From: Rhodocyclaceae bacterium
GTDB lineage: Bacteria; Pseudomonadota; Gammaproteobacteria; Burkholderiales; Rhodocyclaceae
Assembly: GCA_023230455.1 (NCBI GenBank)
Contig: JALNXH010000012.1
Coordinates: forward strand, 41,176-105,175
Direction of reading: 5' to 3'
DNA: 64,000 nt
Under the pieces are notes generated by a model. That model saw only the letters and a program-made list of their open reading frames with translations. It ran no database searches and was not told the origin of the DNA. Shown one piece after another: positions 26,029 through 35,124 of this stretch; the stretch's first letter is position 1; each line of letters opens with the position of its first letter. A program made the translations under genes and the position numbers.

Positions 26029-27081
26029 TCAGGTTGTCGGTGTTGAAGTACGGCGGAAAAGTCCCAGGCTCGCGGCCCGGGCCATGCAACTGGCGACATC
26101 GATGGTGCGAAAGGCGCTTTCGCGCAAGGTGAATGAAATCCGTTCGCCGGGGCCGAAGGCGATCTCGCGCTCGCCGTCAAGCGCAATCGTGCCTTGATCG
26201 ATCTGCGGCGTCATCGGCGTGCCGGCAATCATCCGTTGCCAGCCGGCGATGGGGACGCAGCGCATCATCCCCGGCGCCAGCGGCACGTTCAGGCTGAATT
26301 GCGCGGCGCCGGGATCGGTCGCGATGTGCACCGCCAGTCCGCCGGGTTCGCGGCGTCCGACCGGCAGCAGCAGCCCGCCGATGGAAGACAGGCCGACCGC
26401 TTCCGGGCTGGCATAGGTCGCATACACCGCATGCAGGCTCTCCGGCTTCCACAGCGCGCGCGCACCGACATGGCGGTCGGCCGAGACCACGGCATCCACC
26501 AGTGCCAGATCGCGGATCTCCGTTCCGTCGCGATGGCGGACAAGGACGTCGATCGCCTTGTTGGCGACCAGGGCCGCGCTCGCCGGCATCTGCCCGGTGG
26601 CGTAGAGGCCGGCGGCCAGGCCGACGATGGTCGGCTCGCGCAGTTCGGGAAAGGCGTTGTTGGTCCCCGTGGATACGCCGCTTATGGGCACCTCGCCGCA
26701 GGCCTTGACGACGGCGCGGTGAGTGCCGTCGCCGCCGAGCACGATGATGACCCGCACGCCGGTCTGCTCCATCTGGCGCGCGGCGCTCCGCGTATCGGCC
26801 ACCGTCGACGCCGGAACCAGATGCATATAGTCGACCCGCGGCAGCGGCGGATGCTGTTCCCGCCGCAGGCTGCGCGTCAGCATCGTGCGCAGACCCATCC
26901 GGTCGGGCATCATCAGCACGCGATCGACGCCGCAGGCGGCCAGCCCGGCGAGGATGCGCAGCACGATGCTGACGCGCTCCGCAGTCTGCATGTTGGCGGC
27001 ACCCGTCATGATGCGGCGGACGTCGCTGGCCGATGCCGGATTGGCAATCAGGCCGACGAGGAAATCACACGGCTCATGCAT
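26029..27081 (-). CDS. acoX: AcoX, ATP-NAD kinase-like protein of acetoin catabolism
   Basis: 350 residues from the ATG at 27081 (MHEPCDFLVGLIANPAS); GGAAA lies upstream, and a TTG seven codons earlier is less likely. The GGDGTHRAV motif near residue 105 and the STGTNNAFPE block are those of the NAD-kinase/diacylglycerol-kinase-like fold. AcoX is found with acoABC in other bacteria, but its exact job is not settled. It lies between the AraC-type regulator and acoA, all on one strand. Confidence 0.88.
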   Translation of the reverse strand: MHEPCDFLVGLIANPASASDVRRIMTGAANMQTAERVSIVLRILAGLAACGVDRVLMMPDRMGLRTMLTRSLRREQHPPLPRVDYMHLVPASTVADTRSAARQMEQTGVRVIIVLGGDGTHRAVVKACGEVPISGVSTGTNNAFPELREPTIVGLAAGLYATGQMPASAALVANKAIDVLVRHRDGTEIRDLALVDAVVSADRHVGARALWKPESLHAVYATYASPEAVGLSSIGGLLLPVGRREPGGLAVHIATDPGAAQFSLNVPLAPGMMRCVPIAGWQRMIAGTPMTPQIDQGTIALDGEREIAFGPGERISFTLRESAFRTIDVASCMARAASLGLFRRTSTPTT

Positions 27082-27129
27082 GAGCCGGCATTTCCAGCGC
27101 AAGCGCAGGCAGGTGGCCGGGCGCCCGGG

Positions 27130-28200
27130 TCATGCGCCGCTGGCCTGGACGGTACGCACGTCGATGAGGCGCGAAGCCGCCTTGTCGGTCGCCGGCTTCG
27201 CCCGCAGTTCGCGTCGCATGCGCAACGGCGTGATCTCGAACCAGCGCAAACAGGCGCGATTGAAGGAACTCTGTTCGGTGTAGCCGAGCAGTCCGGCGAC
27301 CTGCGACAAGGGTATCTGGCGCTGGGCCAGATAGATCAGCGCCCGTTCGCGGCGAACGGCATCGACGATCCCGGCGAAGCTGCTGCCGTCCTCTTCAAGC
27401 CGCCGTTGCAGGGTGCGGCGGTGCATCGAGACATGGCCGGCGATGGATTGCAGCGTGCACCCCTGGGTGGGCAGCAGGCGCTTGACGAAGGCCTCCACCT
27501 GGCCGCAGAGGTCCATCGGCCGGGTGGCGATCACCTGGGCGACGTAGTTCTCGACGGTTCGCCGCAGCAGCGGATCGTTGCGGTCGATGCGGCGCTCCAG
27601 GTAGTCGCGGCGGAACACCAGTGCGTCGACGGGCTGGTCGAAGCGCACCGGGCAATGCAGCACGGATTGGTAGGCCGCTTCCGGGCACTCGGCATCGTGG
27701 CGGACCAGCGCGTACTCGGGCCGGAAATCCTTGCCCGCGACCAGGGCGACGATCGCATGCATCGTCGCCAGCGACAGGTCGATCACCTGGCTGCGCCGCG
27801 GCGCGCCGGGAACGTCGATGTCGAGGACATAGCGCACCCGCCGCCGGCCCTCGTCCTCGAAATGCAGTCCGATCGCCGGGCTGTAGATGTGCAGGTTGGC
27901 CGCGAACGATTCCAGTCCCTCGCGAACCGTTTCCGAGTTGCGCAGGATCAGCGCCAGCGGACCGAGAATGTCGACGGTCTGGTAACGCGACATCAGCAGC
28001 CCGAAGTCCCGCCGTCCGAGGGACGTTGCGGCGGCCTCGAAGAGATGGATCGCCGAGGCGTAGGGCACCACGGCTTCAGTGTCGCCGAGCAGCTCGCGGG
28101 AAATGCTGTGCGCTTCGAGTAGCGCATAAGGGTCGCCGCCGAGGTCGCTGACCAGGGGCACGAAGCCGGTGATGGAACTGATGCGGACGAGGGGCGTCAT
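27130..28200 (-). CDS. AraC-family transcriptional regulator
   Basis: 356 residues. The N-terminal two thirds match the arabinose-binding-like domain seen in OruR/ArgR-type regulators, and the C-terminal HTH is visible in CTLQSIAGHVSMHRRTLQRRL and PLSQVAGLLGYTEQSSFNRA (two helix-turn-helix units, quoted within length). It starts with ATGA overlapping the DUF1566 gene stop, so the two are co-translated. Most aco operons are controlled by the sigma-54 activator AcoR; none is seen here. This protein is therefore the likely local regulator of the surrounding run. Confidence 0.9.
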   Translation of the reverse strand: MTPLVRISSITGFVPLVSDLGGDPYALLEAHSISRELLGDTEAVVPYASAIHLFEAAATSLGRRDFGLLMSRYQTVDILGPLALILRNSETVREGLESFAANLHIYSPAIGLHFEDEGRRRVRYVLDIDVPGAPRRSQVIDLSLATMHAIVALVAGKDFRPEYALVRHDAECPEAAYQSVLHCPVRFDQPVDALVFRRDYLERRIDRNDPLLRRTVENYVAQVIATRPMDLCGQVEAFVKRLLPTQGCTLQSIAGHVSMHRRTLQRRLEEDGSSFAGIVDAVRRERALIYLAQRQIPLSQVAGLLGYTEQSSFNRACLRWFEITPLRMRRELRAKPATDKAASRLIDVRTVQASGA

Positions 28201-28865
28201 CGGCTGCCGTCGGACTCCCTGCCGCTCACCAGCCAGAGAAAGTAGGCGCCGTCGAAGGTCCGCGGGCTGCCACCCGGCGGCAGCAGCGCGACGCGCGGAT
28301 AGGACATGCCGCCGTGTTCTTCGGTGGACGTCCAGTACCAACCGGGAACGAGGTCGGGCATCAGCGCAGCGCCCCCGGCCTGGTTGCGGTGCTGCGTCAC
28401 CTCGATCACTTCCGGAACCGTGGGCAGGCGCCAGTCGCGGCGGCCGCAGAGTCCGGCGCGGTTGACCGCGTCCACGTAAGCACCGATGTTGCAGGAGCCG
28501 CCGGCCAGTTCGCCGCGCGCGCACTGGCCGCTGCGGGTATCGCGGTAGCCGACGATGCGCCCGGTCTTTTCCCATTCGCGGCGGTAGGGCGTGAAGCTCG
28601 AATGTGCGTCGCGCAGTCCGCCATCGCGGGTCTTGCGCTCCCAGATCAGGCCGCTGCGCGCGTCCTGAGTGCAGGCCCAGTCCTTCGCCGCGCGTTTCCC
28701 CGCAGCCCGGACGTTGCCGGAGAGGACGCTGCCGTCCTCGCGCAGGCGGACGAACGCCGCCACGGAATCGCCTGTGCCGGCGGCGCATGCCCCGGACAGG
28801 ACGACCAGACCCGCCAGGACGGCTAGCGGTCGCAGGGCAGCCGATCGCGGCAGAAAGGCACGCAT
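28197..28865 (-). CDS. DUF1566-type exported protein
   Basis: 222 residues from the ATG at 28865 (MRAFLPRSAALRPLAVLAG). A signal peptide ends around LSGACAAG; the lipobox is imperfect, so lipid attachment is uncertain. The mature part has TQDARSGLIWERK and CGRRDWRLPTVPEV, then WYWTSTEEHGG. This WRLPT...YWTSTE pattern is typical of DUF1566 domains, which are found in exported proteins related to fibrobacter/formylglycine-like folds. It lies four bases after the haem beta-propeller gene and overlaps the AraC gene. Confidence 0.8.
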   Translation of the reverse strand: MRAFLPRSAALRPLAVLAGLVVLSGACAAGTGDSVAAFVRLREDGSVLSGNVRAAGKRAAKDWACTQDARSGLIWERKTRDGGLRDAHSSFTPYRREWEKTGRIVGYRDTRSGQCARGELAGGSCNIGAYVDAVNRAGLCGRRDWRLPTVPEVIEVTQHRNQAGGAALMPDLVPGWYWTSTEEHGGMSYPRVALLPPGGSPRTFDGAYFLWLVSGRESDGSR

Positions 28866-28869
28866 CCGC

Positions 28870-30615
28870 TTATCCTTTGCCCTGGCCTTTGCCGGCCGCG
28901 GCGGCGGTCTGCGGCGCCGCCTTTGGCAGCGCGCCATTCGCGTCGATGCAGATCAGCTCGGGCACGCCGCCTTCGAGCGCGACGGCGATCGGGACCGGGT
29001 TGTTGCTGGTGCAGGCCCAGCCCTCCTTGGTGAAGGAAAAGTCGCGCGTGTAGGTGCCCTTCAGCGGTAGCGGATAGGCGACGAACTTTTCTTCGGCGGG
29101 AATGAAGCGCCACACCAGGTCCATCATCGAATCGTTGACCCAGATTTCCTGCGTCTGCGGATGGACGCCCAGCGCGTAGGGCGCGGGGACTTCGTCGGCG
29201 ACGTAGCGGGGCAGCATGTACACCTTGGATTGCCAGGAGTCCACGTCGATGCGGGCGATGGCGCCTTCGGAAAAGCCCGCCACCCAGAGCTTCCCTGCGG
29301 CGTCGAAGCGCTGCCGGCGCGGTCCGCGCACCGGCGAATCGAATTCCTTCACCTCCAGCGTCAGCGGATCGATGCGGCCGATCTTGTCGATGCCGAGCTG
29401 GGCATACCAGACGCTGCCGTCCTTGGGATTGATGTCGATGCCGTAGGGGCTTGGCATGTTCAGCATCGGCTTGCCGGCGGGCGTGGCGGGGAGCTGGATG
29501 ACTTTCATCGACTGGGTGGCCGGGTCGAAGCGGCCGACCTGGTTGCTGAAGATGACGGTGAACCAGACCACGCCCTTGGCGTCCACGCGGATGGTGTGCG
29601 GATAGAGGGCGCCACTGCCGACGTCGTAGTGCTTGAATTTCTTCGTCACCGGATCGAATTCGGTCAGCGTGCAACCGATCGAATCGGTGGAGTAGAACTT
29701 GCCGTCCTTGCCTTCAGCGAGACTATGCGGCGTGTGCGACAACATCAGGCCGTAGGGCGGCGGGACGCCGATCTTGGTGAAATACCCCCCCGGCGGCGAA
29801 CCGTCGGCGGGTTCCGGGAACATCGTCGCGCGACCGCTCTTCAGATCGAATTCGGTTAGCGCCCCGGCCATGAAATCCGACATGTATACCTTGCCGTTGA
29901 CGTGGCTGACTTCCGCATCATGGGGCATCACCCCCTTGTCGAGACGCCACTGGTAAACCTTGCTCTTGCTGATGGCGGAGTCGTAGGTCACGACGGGGCG
30001 CGAGGTCACCGGCGTTCCATCGAAAGCCTGGGCGAGCAGCGCGGCCCGCTGCTTCATCTGCTCTTGGTCGCCGTTGCCGACGTAACCGTGCATGCGCTGC
30101 ACCGTCGGCATCCAGCCCTCGGGCGGCCGCGGCCAGCGGGTGCTGGCATTGCCGAGCGAATGGCAGCTCAGGCAGGCGCGGGCGAAATTCGGCCGGGAGA
30201 AGATGCCGTTCTCGTCCTTGTCGAAAGCGATCCGGGAGAAGTGCGAGAGCGAGGGCGCCTCGTCCGACAGGCGTTTGGGATCGGTGATGTCGGCGAGCTT
30301 GACGGCCATCGGCTTGCCGTTCGCACTGGCGGCGATCTTCGCCGTGTAGTCCTCGTGGTAGCGCTTGCGGATGCGCAGCGTCAGCGTCCCCTTCAGTCCG
30401 GCATCGAGGGCAAACATACCCGCCGCATCGCTGTAGACGGATTCGGCGCGGCCCTTGGCGTCGGTAAGCGAGACGATGGCGCCGGCAATCGGCTTGCCGG
30501 CAGAGTCGGCGACTGCGCCGGCGACGCGGGCGGCCGTTGCGTCGAAGGCCAGGCCGGAAAGCAGCAGAGCGGCGGCGGCAGGGATGGAGGCGGAAATACG
30601 AGCGTGCTTGTTCAT
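28870..30615 (-). CDS. Exported c-type-haem protein with Vgb/SMP-30-like beta propeller
   Basis: 581 residues with a signal peptide (MNKHARISASIPAAAALLLSG, cut here as MNKHARISAS plus a hydrophobic stretch). Next comes a carboxypeptidase-regulatory-like beta sandwich (about 30-110). A haem-binding CLSCH lies near residue 147, and a Vgb/streptogramin-lyase-like propeller fills about 230-560, with repeats such as SVWYAQLGIDKIGRIDP. The C-terminus is low-complexity (AAAAGKGQGKG). The single CXXCH suggests a periplasmic electron-transfer or lactonase/dehydrogenase role. It lies 14 bases after the zinc alcohol dehydrogenase gene, so it could accept electrons or act on that enzyme's product. Confidence 0.82.
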   Translation of the reverse strand: MNKHARISASIPAAAALLLSGLAFDATAARVAGAVADSAGKPIAGAIVSLTDAKGRAESVYSDAAGMFALDAGLKGTLTLRIRKRYHEDYTAKIAASANGKPMAVKLADITDPKRLSDEAPSLSHFSRIAFDKDENGIFSRPNFARACLSCHSLGNASTRWPRPPEGWMPTVQRMHGYVGNGDQEQMKQRAALLAQAFDGTPVTSRPVVTYDSAISKSKVYQWRLDKGVMPHDAEVSHVNGKVYMSDFMAGALTEFDLKSGRATMFPEPADGSPPGGYFTKIGVPPPYGLMLSHTPHSLAEGKDGKFYSTDSIGCTLTEFDPVTKKFKHYDVGSGALYPHTIRVDAKGVVWFTVIFSNQVGRFDPATQSMKVIQLPATPAGKPMLNMPSPYGIDINPKDGSVWYAQLGIDKIGRIDPLTLEVKEFDSPVRGPRRQRFDAAGKLWVAGFSEGAIARIDVDSWQSKVYMLPRYVADEVPAPYALGVHPQTQEIWVNDSMMDLVWRFIPAEEKFVAYPLPLKGTYTRDFSFTKEGWACTSNNPVPIAVALEGGVPELICIDANGALPKAAPQTAAAAGKGQGKG

Positions 30616-30629
30616 GGGGCGTGCTCCGT

Positions 30630-31712
30630 TCAGTCGAAGGTGATCAGAATCTTGGCGTGATGGTCGGCGCGGGCCAGATCTTCGAAGGCCTGGGCGGCGC
30701 CCTCGACGCCGACCTTGCCGGTAATCAGCCGGCCGGCGTCGAGCCGCCCGTCGATGAGCTGGCGTAGCGTGTGGGCAAATTCCTCGCCGGAGTAGCCGAA
30801 GGAGAAGCGCAGTTCGAGTTCCTTGCAAATGCCGACCAGCGGCTCGAAGGTATCGGCTTCCATGCACACGCCGACCACCACGATGCGGCTACGCGCCGGC
30901 GCATCGGTCATCAGGCGGCGGATGACACCCGGTACGCCGACGCATTCGAAGATCACGCAGGGCCGCGGCTGCGGGCCGAGACCGAGCACCGCGAGCGGGT
31001 TGGCCGGATCGTAATCGGCGGGCGCGGCGAGATCGAGCCAGCGTTTGTGCGGCGAATCCACGGCCGGATCGACCACCACATCCGCCCCCAGCGCCTCGGC
31101 CAGGGCGCGCCGCGCCGGCGAAAAATCGGAAGCCACCACCGGACCGATGCCGCGCGCCTTGAGGGTGAGGATGGTGGCAAGTCCGATCGGGCCGCAGCCG
31201 ACGACGATGGGCACTTCGTTGCCCGCCAGCCGCGCCAGATTCACTGCATGGGCGGCGACCGAGAGCGGCTCGGTGAGCGCGGCCAGATCGCTCGGCAGGC
31301 CGCCTTCGACCGGCAACAGACTGGCTTCCTGCAACACCATGAACTCGCCGAAGCCGCCGGGATAGCGGTTGGAGTAACCGACGCCTTCGATACCCTCCGC
31401 CGTGACGCACAGCGGCGGCGCGCAGACCCGTGTGCCGGGCTTCAGCGTGCGCTGGGTTTGTGGGCCGTAGTCGATCACTTCGGCACAGAACTCGTGGCCG
31501 AAAACCACGTCCTGTCGGGTGTCGAAATCGAACAGGGTCGTCCCGGCTTTTTTCATCGCCGGCAGGAACTGCTCGCAGTGGTGCAGCATGTGCAGGTCGG
31601 AACCGCAGATGCCGCAGGCGAGGGTCTTCACCAGCACCTCCCCGGCTCTTGGTACCGGGTCGCCGATCAAGTCCACGACCAGTGCATTGCCGCGACGAAT
31701 GGCAGCCTTCAT
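30630..31712 (-). CDS. Zinc-type alcohol dehydrogenase-like protein
   Basis: 360 residues of the medium-chain dehydrogenase family. The catalytic zinc site is visible as CGICGSDLHMLHH near 33-43 and GHEFCAEV near 72. The cofactor loop is VGCGPIGLATILTL. The usual run of four structural-zinc cysteines (about residues 95-115) is not present; only CAPPLC and scattered residues occur there. It could oxidise a secondary alcohol such as a butanediol-like compound, which would fit the aco genes downstream, but this is inference. GAGGAGGAAGTGCC precedes the ATG. Confidence 0.85.
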   Translation of the reverse strand: MKAAIRRGNALVVDLIGDPVPRAGEVLVKTLACGICGSDLHMLHHCEQFLPAMKKAGTTLFDFDTRQDVVFGHEFCAEVIDYGPQTQRTLKPGTRVCAPPLCVTAEGIEGVGYSNRYPGGFGEFMVLQEASLLPVEGGLPSDLAALTEPLSVAAHAVNLARLAGNEVPIVVGCGPIGLATILTLKARGIGPVVASDFSPARRALAEALGADVVVDPAVDSPHKRWLDLAAPADYDPANPLAVLGLGPQPRPCVIFECVGVPGVIRRLMTDAPARSRIVVVGVCMEADTFEPLVGICKELELRFSFGYSGEEFAHTLRQLIDGRLDAGRLITGKVGVEGAAQAFEDLARADHHAKILITFD

Positions 31713-31788
31713 GGCACTTCCTCCTCGTTCTCCGACAGCTGCGGAGTTATTGTGGTGTTGCCTTCACTCCCAGCCATTCGCCTTTTAA

Positions 31789-31926
31789 AAGGAAGGGCTG
31801 GTTAAGTCTCCCGTTCGCCCTGAGCCTGTCGAAGGGTATGGGACAAACGCTTGAAATGTTTGTGATTAAGTCCATCCATGGTTCGACAGGCTCACCACGA
31901 ACGGACTTAATCAGTTATTCCTTAAA
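31789..31926. repeat. 138-bp palindromic REPIN-like repeat, copy 2
   Basis: It matches the unit at 3662-3799 over its whole length, in the same orientation, with about seven substitutions and no gaps by eye. The arms again pair through TTAAGTC, CGTTCG and TGAGCCTGTCGAA. It lies in the 405-base divergent gap between the alcohol dehydrogenase gene (31712) and the SDR gene (32118). The remaining part of that gap shows no gene. Confidence 0.85.
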
Positions 31927-32117
31927 CGCTGCGAAGCAGATCGATCCACCGTCGGCGCGGCAAACTATCGCAGAGCTTCACTTGCATAGTATTAGCTTTT
32001 CGCGACCAATAATTGTCATTAGGCGACAGCCCGCGCGACAGACCCAGACGCTGCTGGATTTCGCTTTCGTGATCGGGTGTAATCGACCGACACAAACAAC
32101 ACACGGAGGAAAGAACA

Positions 32118-32897
32118 ATGGCTGGACGACTTCAGGGCAAGGTGGCGTTGGTCACCGGCGGTGCGAGCGGCATCGGGCTGGCGACCGTGGAACGGTTTCT
32201 CGAAGAGGGCGCAACCGTGGTCATGGCCGACGTCGCCGTTGCGCAGGGCGAAGCCGAAACGAAACGGCTGGCCGCCATGGGCAAACCGGTTTCCTTCGCC
32301 GCCCTCGACGTCACCTCGCCCGAGCAGTGGGAGAGCGCCGTTGCCAAGGTGGTGAGCAGTTTCGGCGGACTGCACGTACTGGTCAATAACGCCGGCATCG
32401 CCGACATCCGCAATATCGAGGAAGAAACCCTCGCTGGCTTCCGCAAGACCCTGGCGGTCAACCTCGACGGCGTTTTCCTCGGTACCCAGCGCGCCATTGC
32501 GCAGATGAAAAACAACGGCGGCGGCTCGATCATCAACATGGCCTCCATCGAAGGCCTGATCGGCGACCCCTCGCTGCCCGCCTACAACGCCAGCAAAGGC
32601 GGCGTGCGCCTGTTCACCCGCTCGGCGGCAACGCACTGCGCCCGCGCCGGCTATGCCATCCGCGTCAATTGCATCTGTCCCGGCTTCATCGAAACGCCGA
32701 TCCACGGCAAGGCCGCCGAGGGCGCCAAGGCAAGCGATCTCAGCCGGCTGCAAGACTATTTATCGACACGGATTCCCGCCGGCCGTTTCGGCACGGCCGC
32801 CGACATCGCCAACGCCTGCCTCTATCTGGCCTCCGACGAATCCAGCTACGTCATGGGTACCGACATCGTTGTCGATGGCGGCTACGTCGCCCAGTAA
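32118..32897 (+). CDS. Short-chain dehydrogenase/reductase (glucose 1-dehydrogenase-like)
   Basis: 259 residues. It has TGGASGIG at the cofactor loop, NNAGIA, the serine in NMASIEGL, YNASKGG for the catalytic pair, and ends GTDIVVDGGYVAQ. The Asp after beta2 (VMADVAVAQ) suggests NAD rather than NADP. ACGGAGGAAAGAACA precedes the ATG. It stands alone after the REPIN-like repeat and ends at a strong terminator. The substrate is unknown; 3-oxoacyl, sterol or sugar-type substrates are all possible. Confidence 0.9.
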   Translation: MAGRLQGKVALVTGGASGIGLATVERFLEEGATVVMADVAVAQGEAETKRLAAMGKPVSFAALDVTSPEQWESAVAKVVSSFGGLHVLVNNAGIADIRNIEEETLAGFRKTLAVNLDGVFLGTQRAIAQMKNNGGGSIINMASIEGLIGDPSLPAYNASKGGVRLFTRSAATHCARAGYAIRVNCICPGFIETPIHGKAAEGAKASDLSRLQDYLSTRIPAGRFGTAADIANACLYLASDESSYVMGTDIVVDGGYVAQ

Positions 32898-32915
32898 GCC
32901 AGATTGCCCCAGGAA

Positions 32916-32944
32916 GAAAAAAGGCCGCATGTGCGGCCTTTTTC
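32916..32944. terminator. Bidirectional factor-independent terminator
   Basis: AAAAAGGCCGCA pairs with TGCGGCCTTTTT over a two-base TG turn, giving a perfect GC stem flanked by A and T runs. It lies between the converging SDR gene (ends 32897) and the IorB-like gene (ends 32974) and can serve both. Confidence 0.9.
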
Positions 32945-32973
32945 ATTATCGACAGAACACCCGCCCCGACAGC

Positions 32974-35124
32974 TCACCCCTTGAGCTGATCGCCCAGCGG
33001 CAGCGTCCGTATGCGCTTGCCGGTGGCGGCGAAGATGGCGTTCGCCACTGCCGGTGCGGCCGGCGGCAGGCCGGGTTCGCCGATGCCGCCGGGGGCTTCA
33101 GCGCTGGGCACGATATGCACCTCGACCTTCGGCATCTGCGCCATGCGCAGCAGCGGATAGTCGTGGAAATTCGACTGCTCCACCCGGCCGTTCTTGTAGG
33201 TGATCTTGCCTTCGAGGAAGGCCGACAGGCCCATGACGATGGCGCCTTCGATCTGGCGCTGGATGGTTTGCGGATTCACCGTCATGCCGCAGTCCACCGC
33301 AGCGACAACGCGATGGATTTTCAGCTCGCCCTTTTTCGACACGGAGATTTCCGCCACCTGGGCGACGTAGCTGCCGAAGCAGTCGGCCAGCGCGATGCCT
33401 CGATGCACGCCTTTCGGCAACGGCCTGCCCCATCCGGCCTTGGTCGCGGCCAGTTCGAGCACCGTCTTGTGGCGCGGGCTCGCAGTCAATAGGGTGCGGC
33501 GGAATTCGTAGGGGTCCTTGCCGCCCGCCAGCGCGATCTCGTCGATGAAACTTTCGAGAAAGAATGCATTCTGCGAATGCCCCACCGAGCGCCAGAACCA
33601 CAACTGGACACCCGGCTCGTGGCGCGCATATTCGACGCGCAGGTTGGGAATCGCATACGGCATGTCGGCGATGCCTTCGACGGCGATAAAGTCCACGCCG
33701 CTGTCGGAAATCTTCATCAGCCCGGTGGCTTCCATGACCGACGGCGAGGCGTTGCGCACCGTCAGCGCAAGCAGGCGCCCCGATGCGTCCAGCCCGGCGC
33801 TGAACCGCGTCAGCGAGGCCGGCCGGTAATAGCGGCCCTGCATGTCGTCTTCGCGCGAGTACACCAGCTTCACCGGCTGGCCGGAGAGCTTCGACAGCAG
33901 CGTCGCGTCGTTGGCGAAATCGGGTGCGAAACGACGGCCGAAACCGCCGCCGAGGAATTCGGTGTTGACCTTGATCCGGTCCAGTTCGAGGCCGGTCACC
34001 GTCTTCACCATCTGCTGCACCGCGCCCGGCGACTGCGTGCCGACCCAGAGTTCGGCGCTGTCGGCCTTGACCCAGGCGGTGCAGTTCAGCGGCTCCATGC
34101 AGGCATGGGCCAGATAGGGCACTTCGTAGCTCGCCTCCAGCGTCTTTGCCGCTTTCACCGCCGCGACATCGCCTTGATCGCGGGCGACCTTGCCCGGCTT
34201 GCTCACCGCTTCGGCGAGGACTTTGGAGATCGCCGGCGACGACAGCCCGGCATGGGCGCTTTCGTCCCATTTGATCTTCAGCGCGCCGCGCCCCTTCTGC
34301 GCCGCCCAGTAGCCCTCGGCGAGAACGGCAACGCCCGAGGGAAGCGCAATGACCTGTTTCACCCCTGGCACCGCCTTCGCCGCCGTGTCGTCGAACGCAA
34401 CCATTGTTGCGCCCAGCACCGGCGGATGAGCGATCACCGCGGTGAGCAGTCCATCGAAGTGCACGTCGATGCCGTAGCGCGCGCTGCCGTCCAGCTTGGG
34501 CGCCGTATCGAGGCGCTTGGTCGGCTTGCCGAGCAGTTTGAATTGCGCCGGGGTTTTCAGCACGACGCTCGTCGGCAGCGGCAGTCCCGCGGCCACGTCG
34601 GCCAGTTCGCCATAACTGAGCGATTTGCCGCTGACATGGACGACACGGCTTTTTTCCGTGCGGCATTCTGACGCAGCGACCTTCCACACCTTGGCGGCGG
34701 CGCCGACCAGCATCTCCCGCGCTGCGGCGCCGGCTTCGCGCAGCGGTTTCCAGAAGGTGCGCACCGAGGTGGAGCCGCCGGTAACCTGGATGCCGAAGAT
34801 CATCGGGTTGTTGTAGGCCGGATCGGCGGGCGCGGGTTCGTAGCGAACCAGCGCCAGATCGGCGTCGAGTTCCTCGGCCACCAGCATCGGCAGCGCGGTG
34901 TAGACGCCCTGCCCCATTTCGGTCGCCGGACAGATCACCGTCACCCGGTTGTCCGGCGTGATGCGCAGGAAGGCGTTCGGCGTAAAGGCGGCGGCCGTGG
35001 CGGCTTCGGCCGGGCGCGGCAGGGCGATGCCCAGCGCCAGGCCGCCGCCCGCGGAGGCCATGGCGACCATCGACGCCTTGAGAAAATCGCGGCGTGCCGG
35101 CGTGAAATGATCGCCCATGATCAT
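32974..35124 (-). CDS. Molybdenum hydroxylase large subunit (isoquinoline 1-oxidoreductase IorB-like)
   Basis: 716 residues with a Tat signal (ARRDFLKAS near residues 10-18), so the enzyme should be exported or membrane-bound outside the cytoplasm. It has the molybdopterin-binding blocks of IorB-type xanthine-dehydrogenase relatives, for example GGGFGRRFAPDF and the C-terminal GIGEPGLPPAAPAVANAI, with the catalytic glutamate in the latter. It hydroxylates N-heteroaromatics or oxidises aldehydes with water and passes electrons to the small subunit. The ATG at 35124 overlaps the IorA stop as ATGA; an ATG at 35118 is better spaced from GGGAG. The true substrate is unknown. Confidence 0.92.
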   Translation of the reverse strand: MIMGDHFTPARRDFLKASMVAMASAGGGLALGIALPRPAEAATAAAFTPNAFLRITPDNRVTVICPATEMGQGVYTALPMLVAEELDADLALVRYEPAPADPAYNNPMIFGIQVTGGSTSVRTFWKPLREAGAAAREMLVGAAAKVWKVAASECRTEKSRVVHVSGKSLSYGELADVAAGLPLPTSVVLKTPAQFKLLGKPTKRLDTAPKLDGSARYGIDVHFDGLLTAVIAHPPVLGATMVAFDDTAAKAVPGVKQVIALPSGVAVLAEGYWAAQKGRGALKIKWDESAHAGLSSPAISKVLAEAVSKPGKVARDQGDVAAVKAAKTLEASYEVPYLAHACMEPLNCTAWVKADSAELWVGTQSPGAVQQMVKTVTGLELDRIKVNTEFLGGGFGRRFAPDFANDATLLSKLSGQPVKLVYSREDDMQGRYYRPASLTRFSAGLDASGRLLALTVRNASPSVMEATGLMKISDSGVDFIAVEGIADMPYAIPNLRVEYARHEPGVQLWFWRSVGHSQNAFFLESFIDEIALAGGKDPYEFRRTLLTASPRHKTVLELAATKAGWGRPLPKGVHRGIALADCFGSYVAQVAEISVSKKGELKIHRVVAAVDCGMTVNPQTIQRQIEGAIVMGLSAFLEGKITYKNGRVEQSNFHDYPLLRMAQMPKVEVHIVPSAEAPGGIGEPGLPPAAPAVANAIFAATGKRIRTLPLGDQLKG

